Part shown: positions 58,736 to 64,000 of the stretch, one piece after another | Position numbering within the stretch: position 1 is the first letter of the stretch | Layout: every line of letters begins with the position of its first letter | NCBI GenBank assembly: GCA_030562195.1 | Contig: JAUJPP010000007.1 | Location: forward strand, 30,501,769 to 30,565,768 | Length of the DNA stretch: 64,000 nucleotides | Source of the DNA: Nipponacmea schrenckii | Taxonomy: Eukaryota; Mollusca; Gastropoda; Lottiidae | Reading direction: 5' to 3' | Translations under genes and position numbers: made by a program | The notes under the pieces: generated by a model | Databases searched by the model: none | Told to the model about the DNA's origin: nothing | Seen by the model: the letters and a program-made list of their open reading frames with translations, nothing else

Positions 58736-59409
58736 TGAAGATCGAAAATGGTATCGTATAGAACATTCTACTGTGCAAGCCTTTAATGATAAATAGTGCC
58801 ATAGTTGAACTGTAGACATCTCGATCATAAAATGGAATGAAAAGAGATAAAAAATATGGAACGGGATATAAAACTAAGCTTATTTATAATGCCACTCTAA
58901 TAAATCACATATCCCTTTCTTTTATACCTTCATATGGAACAAAAACAATTTTTACCGGTTTTATGGGATTTCTACCTCCGATACAAAAATAACCTCATGC
59001 ATCATAACACAATATGTGTCCATTCAATGACTGCATACAACATAATAAGTGGTAAAGTATTCGTGTAAGATAAAAGAATAAAGACATTTAATCCTAATAT
59101 CATATCAAGATATACTGATTTTTTACTCTTCACGATTATGTATAATAATTGACTCACTTTGCGAATTCCATTCTTAAGTTTACTATTCTGCACGTAGTCG
59201 AATGGAATGCAGACTACCAACATCATGCAGTAGGCAATGTGGGTATTTTTATAAAGACATTTCTAATTGGCACCAATCTTTCGATGCACACTGCGCTGCG
59301 GTCTACGGCTCCCCAAAGCTGCATCACTGACAAGGGGGGTTGGCCCTGTATTATTGAAATAATCTTAGCGCAAGGTTGTATGTTCTAATACTGTTTGTAG
59401 AATATCCTA

Positions 59410-59765
59410 GCCTCCAAAGGCTGGTTTGAAACCCTTCGACCGATGCCGTAGTCTAACCCTGGAACTTCTAGATAGCAAGCACTCGTCTAACCCATGTCGG
59501 AGTCTCACCCTGGACCTTCTAGATAGCAAGCAATCGTCTAACCCATGTCGGAGTCTCACCCTGGACCTTCTAGATAGCAAGCAATCGTCTAACCCCTTAG
59601 TCCATGCCGAGAAGTCGTCAACCCTGGGACCCCTTTCTAGATAGCAACAACTTAAACCCATGTCGGAGTCTCACCCTGGACCTTCTTGATAGCAAGCAAT
59701 CGTCTAACCCGATGTCGGAGTCTCACCCTGGACCTTCTAGATAGCAAGCAATCGTTAACCCATGT
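59410..59765 (+). repeat. Tandem array of a unit of about 50 bp
   Basis: About seven units carry TCGTCTAACCCATGTCGGAG, TCTCACCCTGGACCTTCTAG and ATAGCAAGCAA. Because the unit length is often divisible by three, both strands show repetitive open frames of 72-84 codons; these are artefacts. The array is GC-richer than its surroundings. Confidence 0.85.
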
Positions 59766-61284
59766 TCTAGAAAAATTGGCATCATATTATGCTAGAAGAG
59801 TAGTGTTCTGTGTCACTGGTGAAATAAGTTTTTGACTCTGAGACACACTGTTGTTAAAAAAATTTTTTGGTCATCCACTTTACGGTTTTTCATATTAATA
59901 TTAGACCTTTTTTCAATCCTAAATACTGAAATGTCTCTTCTGAAAGGCAGTTAATTAGTTTTTATACCCATGTCGTTCCAACTACCATTAGAAAGAACGC
60001 TAACAGCACACGATGTCTGTTTTGATCTGACACAATGAAGTGTGAATCAATTGACTGGTCCAGTTTTAATTCCCAAGACCGAATCTTAATCTAACCTGGT
60101 AAAATCTGACATTTGAGCTTCAAGGAAATCTCAATGTGAATTTCTCCTCCACTTACTTTATTTTCTCGCTGCCACATACCTCTCAATATACTCCATCGAC
60201 CCATAGTGTGAATGCTTTTAACCAAAATCGTCTTACGTGCATACATACGCCCGCGGCGTATATGAAATTTTACGGAATTATCGTGAACTAATATTTAAAA
60301 AATGCAAAAACATGAAAATTCAGTTCTGAATTGTCTTAAATTTGAATGAAGGAAGCTGTTTCGATTCTACTTCCGGTAAAGTATGCGGAATGACGACAAT
60401 GATGGATTGCAATTATAGCCTTATTATGCCCAAGATAACGCCATTTCGTACAATTGCTTACAATCTTTTACAGATTGTAATGTTGATTGAAAATTGAAAT
60501 GTCTTTCCAAAGGTTACAAACCACTTCTGTGGCCATACCATGGACAATGGATGCAGCAATAGTGAGCTAAAAAAACTGTTAAAAATGCTAGGAACATTAT
60601 ATCTATTAGTATGAAATTAAATGTTATATATATATATAGATAGTAGCGAATTAAGGCTTGAAAAACATTATAAAAAGTCGCATATTAACTTATAAGTCCA
60701 CACATTTTAAAACCCATTTTTTTTAGAAATGATTTATTTCTTTACAGTGATTATCATCACATTAAGCCTGGGTCTACTGATAGAAACTGATGTAATCATC
60801 ATATCAATCTATATATTGCATGCCAACGAATAAAGTACAGCTAATTTGTGTGCAAATACATAGTGTTATCACAGAATTGCATTTGGTTCTAGATAATCCC
60901 ACAGATAAAATAACAATCTACTGGTGTCTTGGTAATGTTTTAACACTAATAGCTGTAGACTCCCAATATAAAATTAAATATCTCTATTGCTATCGTTATG
61001 TTGCGGGTGCTTCCTTGGAGGCAGAACACACGATTCTCCTCCGCCACACTTTCTCAAGTCGACATACATGGCTTGTTTTAACTATTACGCAACTACTAAC
61101 ATTTAATTGGCCTCACTGAATAGCGAAATATCGGACGCACCACAAGTTGATTTAAACGAATGTAATTAATCTCTTGACAATAGATCGTTACCTTATACGA
61201 GTCACGATCAGAGTCTGGAGTATTTTTTCTCTCTTTAGTTAAGTTTTTGCGAAAGATTTCCCGTTGTGTGATATTTAGAATTGA
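59766..61284. other. Intergenic DNA, nothing recognised
   Basis: AT-rich sequence with a short TA run near 60632. An open frame at 60820-61119 has no recognisable domain. Confidence 0.4.
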
Positions 61285-61745
61285 ACTATAGTGCACAACG
61301 TGAAACGATGTCATACATTAACTTATAACGAAACAATGTAATACATGAACTTAATACTAAACAATGTCATATATAACTAATAACGAAACAATGTAATACA
61401 TTAACTTAATACTAAACAATGTCATTTTACTAGTAACTAATAACGAAACACTAAACAATACTAAACAATGTTATACATTAACTTATAACGAAACAATGTC
61501 ATATATAACTAATAACTAAACAATGTCATTTATTACTAATAACGAAACAATGTTATACATTAACTTATAACGAAACAATGTCATATATAACTAATAACGA
61601 AACAATGTCATATAAAACTTATAACAAAACAATGTCATATAAAACTAATGACGAAACAATGTCAAATATTACTTATAACAAAATGTCATATATAACTTAA
61701 AACGAAACAATGTCATACAAAACTTAAAATGAAACAATAACGAAA
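61285..61745 (+). repeat. Tandem array of a unit of about 26-30 bp
   Basis: AACGAAACAATGTCATA followed by TATAACTAAT or CATTAACTTAT recurs some fifteen times with length variation and mixed variants. Non-coding. Confidence 0.85.
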
Positions 61746-62640
61746 CTCACATTAGGTTAAATGGATACATGGTTACAAGAATGTTTCTAATTTAGGTCTT
61801 TTAATCGCTCTTACATGTTACGCTTCTATTGAAATACCTCGGAGTGTCTTTCCTTCATAGCATCCTAATAAAGACACTGAAGTTTTATGGATTTTGAAGG
61901 CGTACAGTTTAAAGGGATGCGTTGGCGTTCAAGCGTCTAATTCTGGAATGTGATATACCTTTTATACACCATTTTCTATTAATCTCAAGGCCCTAAAACA
62001 GCTGGTAGAGGATCGATTTCCGAAAGACGGCTTGCAAGTACCTGATAAAGAACATTCAACGATTGTGCAAATCCCATTTAGTATTGTTTCCAGTTCCTAA
62101 AATATAGCATGCTAGTACTATGGGAAAGGGAATGTCAACAAAGCGCCAGTTATAAAAATGCTGTCGTCTCAACCAGGCTTTATTCCTGTCAACCAACTAC
62201 CGTGGTCTGCTCTTCATGTAACTTCAAATCTCTACAGGATCACATCATCCCCTTGTGAATTTACTTAGTTTCAACGGATTTTGATTAATCCTCTTTGATC
62301 ACTGACTTCAAAATACTTAATTCATTACCGATATGAAAAACTATTCTGAAAATTATAATTAGGTAACATGGAGATGAATCTGGCTTGTTTCTCGTCAGAG
62401 GTTGGCCTGATTTCTAGTATCTAGTATTCTTGTCAATCATGATAAGGAGATCGATAATTATAGACGAAATGAGAAACACTTACGACACACAATCAAAGTT
62501 CAAAGTGATCTTTATTACTGAGTCTCAAACTTTTAGCTTTCATAAGATTTAATCTGCAGTATTTTCTGACTGTTCTATGTGGATGAAAAGAGGTTACCAA
62601 TTACGACCAAGTCGTTTTTCAAGCATTTAGGTTTGTTTTT
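61746..62640. other. Intergenic DNA between two tandem arrays
   Basis: No open frame or repeat recognised in these 0.9 kb. Confidence 0.4.
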
Positions 62641-63260
62641 AATCTAACTCTTTATTCTGGTACATCACACTATTATCCCGATTTCGTATTGAAATCGCTG
62701 ACTTCTTTAAAACTGTAGATATAAGCGATCATTGAACTGAAGGAAACCGTCGATCAGAGGTGAAGATTTCTGGATGGGTGACAAAATTTTTTTGATTTGT
62801 TTTGCAAGCTTACTTTTTCTTCTGGTACATCACACAATTATCCCGATTTTGTATTGAAATCGCTGACTTCTTTAAAACTGTCAGCAACCAATGAACTGTA
62901 AGAAACCGGCGATCAGAGGTGAAGATTTCTGGATGGGTGACAAAAGTATTTTGATTTGTTTTGTAAACATACTTTTTCTTCTGGTACATCACACAATTAT
63001 CCCGATTTTGTATTGAAATCGCTGACTTCTTTAAAACTGTATATATCAGCAATCATTGAACTGTAGGAAACCGGCGATCAGAGGTGAAGATTTCTGGATG
63101 GGTGACAAAAGTATTTTGGTTTGTTTTGCAAGCTTACTTTTTATTCTGATACATCACACAATTATCCCGATTTTGTATTGAAATCGCTGACTTCTTTAAA
63201 ACTGTATACATCAGCAATCATTGAACAGTTGCTGTTGAAATTTTCTGGATTGGTGACAAA
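62641..63260 (+). repeat. Tandem array, nearly four units of about 160 bp
   Basis: Units start near 62651, 62815, 62974 and 63138 with CTGGTACATCACACAATTAT, then TTGTATTGAAATCGCTGACT, ATCATTGAACTGTAGGAAAC, CGGCGATCAGAGGTGAAGAT and TTCTGGATGGGTGACAAAA. The last unit is truncated. The unit length is in the range of nucleosome-sized satellites and of tandem cores in mobile elements. Confidence 0.85.
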
Positions 63261-63946
63261 ATCAGTTAAACAGGCAGCCACGAGAACTTGTCACTTTGCA
63301 CATTATAACTACAGATAAATGAAATGTTGGTATCCATTTAAAGCCGGTGTAGCAGTTTGAGATGTCCACCAGTTTGAGATGTCCAATTTGTATTACGCAT
63401 GCATTGATCGAACGTCATAGCGTGTGACGGTGAACATTAATTTTTATTTCGCCAGTTTCAGATGTCCAATTTCATAGATAATTTACATTTTCTCAAAATA
63501 TTTAGTTTAAGTAATGTTGAAGGGTGACATGAAATCATTTCATACTCCAATTTACTTTAATAAAAACGTTTCACGATGCCGAAAAATCCCTCAGTATTCA
63601 ACTTTAGGCAAAATAAGACGATCGTATTTTCACGACTTTGTTGTACTAAGCTAACTCAAGGTGGTTGCTAAATGCTACATTTAAAAACTTTCGATCATAC
63701 AATTTCCGAATCATTTTTAGCCTATTTCCTTTTCATTGTGATATTGAATACTTCTTGCTTTATTTTTTTATTTTTTCAAAACCTTTCTAAATTACATACA
63801 ACTCTGCACAATAACTTACAAAGTTAAACGACGAAAACTTTGATTGATCGACCTTGAACTTGTACGAGGAAAAGGTAGTGACTAAATAATATACAGAGAA
63901 ACTGACGATCAACGAGGACCGATTATCTTTTGGCGGTGTGAAGTTG

Positions 63947-63998
63947 GCTCGTTATTCGTTATTCGGGATTCGGGATTCGCGAATCCCGAATAACGAGC
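63947..63998. repeat. 52-bp near-palindrome at the window edge
   Basis: GCTCGTTATTCG at the left and CGAATAACGAGC at the right are exact reverse complements. The centre, ATTCGGGATTCG then CGAATCCCGAAT, also pairs, with duplicated ATTCGTT and GGGATTC words making the left arm longer. It could form a hairpin or be the start of a larger element cut by the window end. Confidence 0.7.
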
Positions 63999-64000
63999 AG

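Noticed and set aside
59407..59661. Open frames of 84 (minus) and 72 (plus) codons with repeated SRRSRVRLRHGLDD-like and LDSKQSSNPCRSL-like units
   Set aside because: Both strands are open because a unit of about 50-51 bp is tandemly repeated; no start context, domain or splice partners.
59410..61745. CRISPR-like arrays (regular short repeats)
   Set aside because: The units are contiguous tandem repeats without unique spacers, in a eukaryotic genome.
62810..63052. Minus-strand frame with an internally repeated peptide
   Set aside because: It merely translates the 160-bp tandem array.

Overview
The window is animal nuclear DNA: AT-rich, intron-dense and full of short repeats, with genes split into many small exons joined by GT..AG introns (one AT..AC). 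All protein families recognised are metazoan. The EF-hand gene at 41-44 kb looks like molluscan calexcitin/SCP, and repeats headed by GTCCGTCCG with tandem cores of about 160 bp resemble those seen in molluscs. A mollusc, perhaps a gastropod, is therefore the best guess, but this is inference.

Layout. 1-1350: no gene seen. 1351-3858 (+): MIC13/QIL1, a small MICOS subunit, four exons. 4497-11881 (-): TEX9, a coiled-coil ciliary/testis protein, twelve exons, tail to tail with MIC13. 12189-21751 (+): an RFX7-type transcription factor, eight exons, head to head with TEX9 across only 307 bp. 25789-26949 (-): SPO11, the meiotic double-strand-break transesterase, in one exon without introns. 27623-39521 (+): a protein of about 850-870 residues with ribonuclease-inhibitor-type leucine-rich repeats and a C-terminal RRM-like domain, about 19 exons, not recognised as a named family. 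41238-44309 (-): a calexcitin/sarcoplasmic calcium-binding protein, six exons. From 44.3 kb to the end I find no credible gene. That stretch holds a 2-kb inverted-repeat element with a tandem core, a 0.66-kb fold-back element, another inverted repeat and three tandem arrays.

How the parts relate. TEX9 and RFX7 share an intergenic region that must carry both promoters; it has an NRF1-like palindrome. From memory the two genes are also adjacent and head to head in human, so this looks like old microsynteny. RFX7 has an AT-AC intron with U12-type signals inside the DNA-binding-domain coding sequence. SPO11 and the LRR-RRM gene are also divergent, 673 bp apart. Exon models were built by hand from splice signals, reading-phase agreement and remembered family sequence. 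UTR limits are not determined. Two junctions in the LRR-RRM gene are unresolved.
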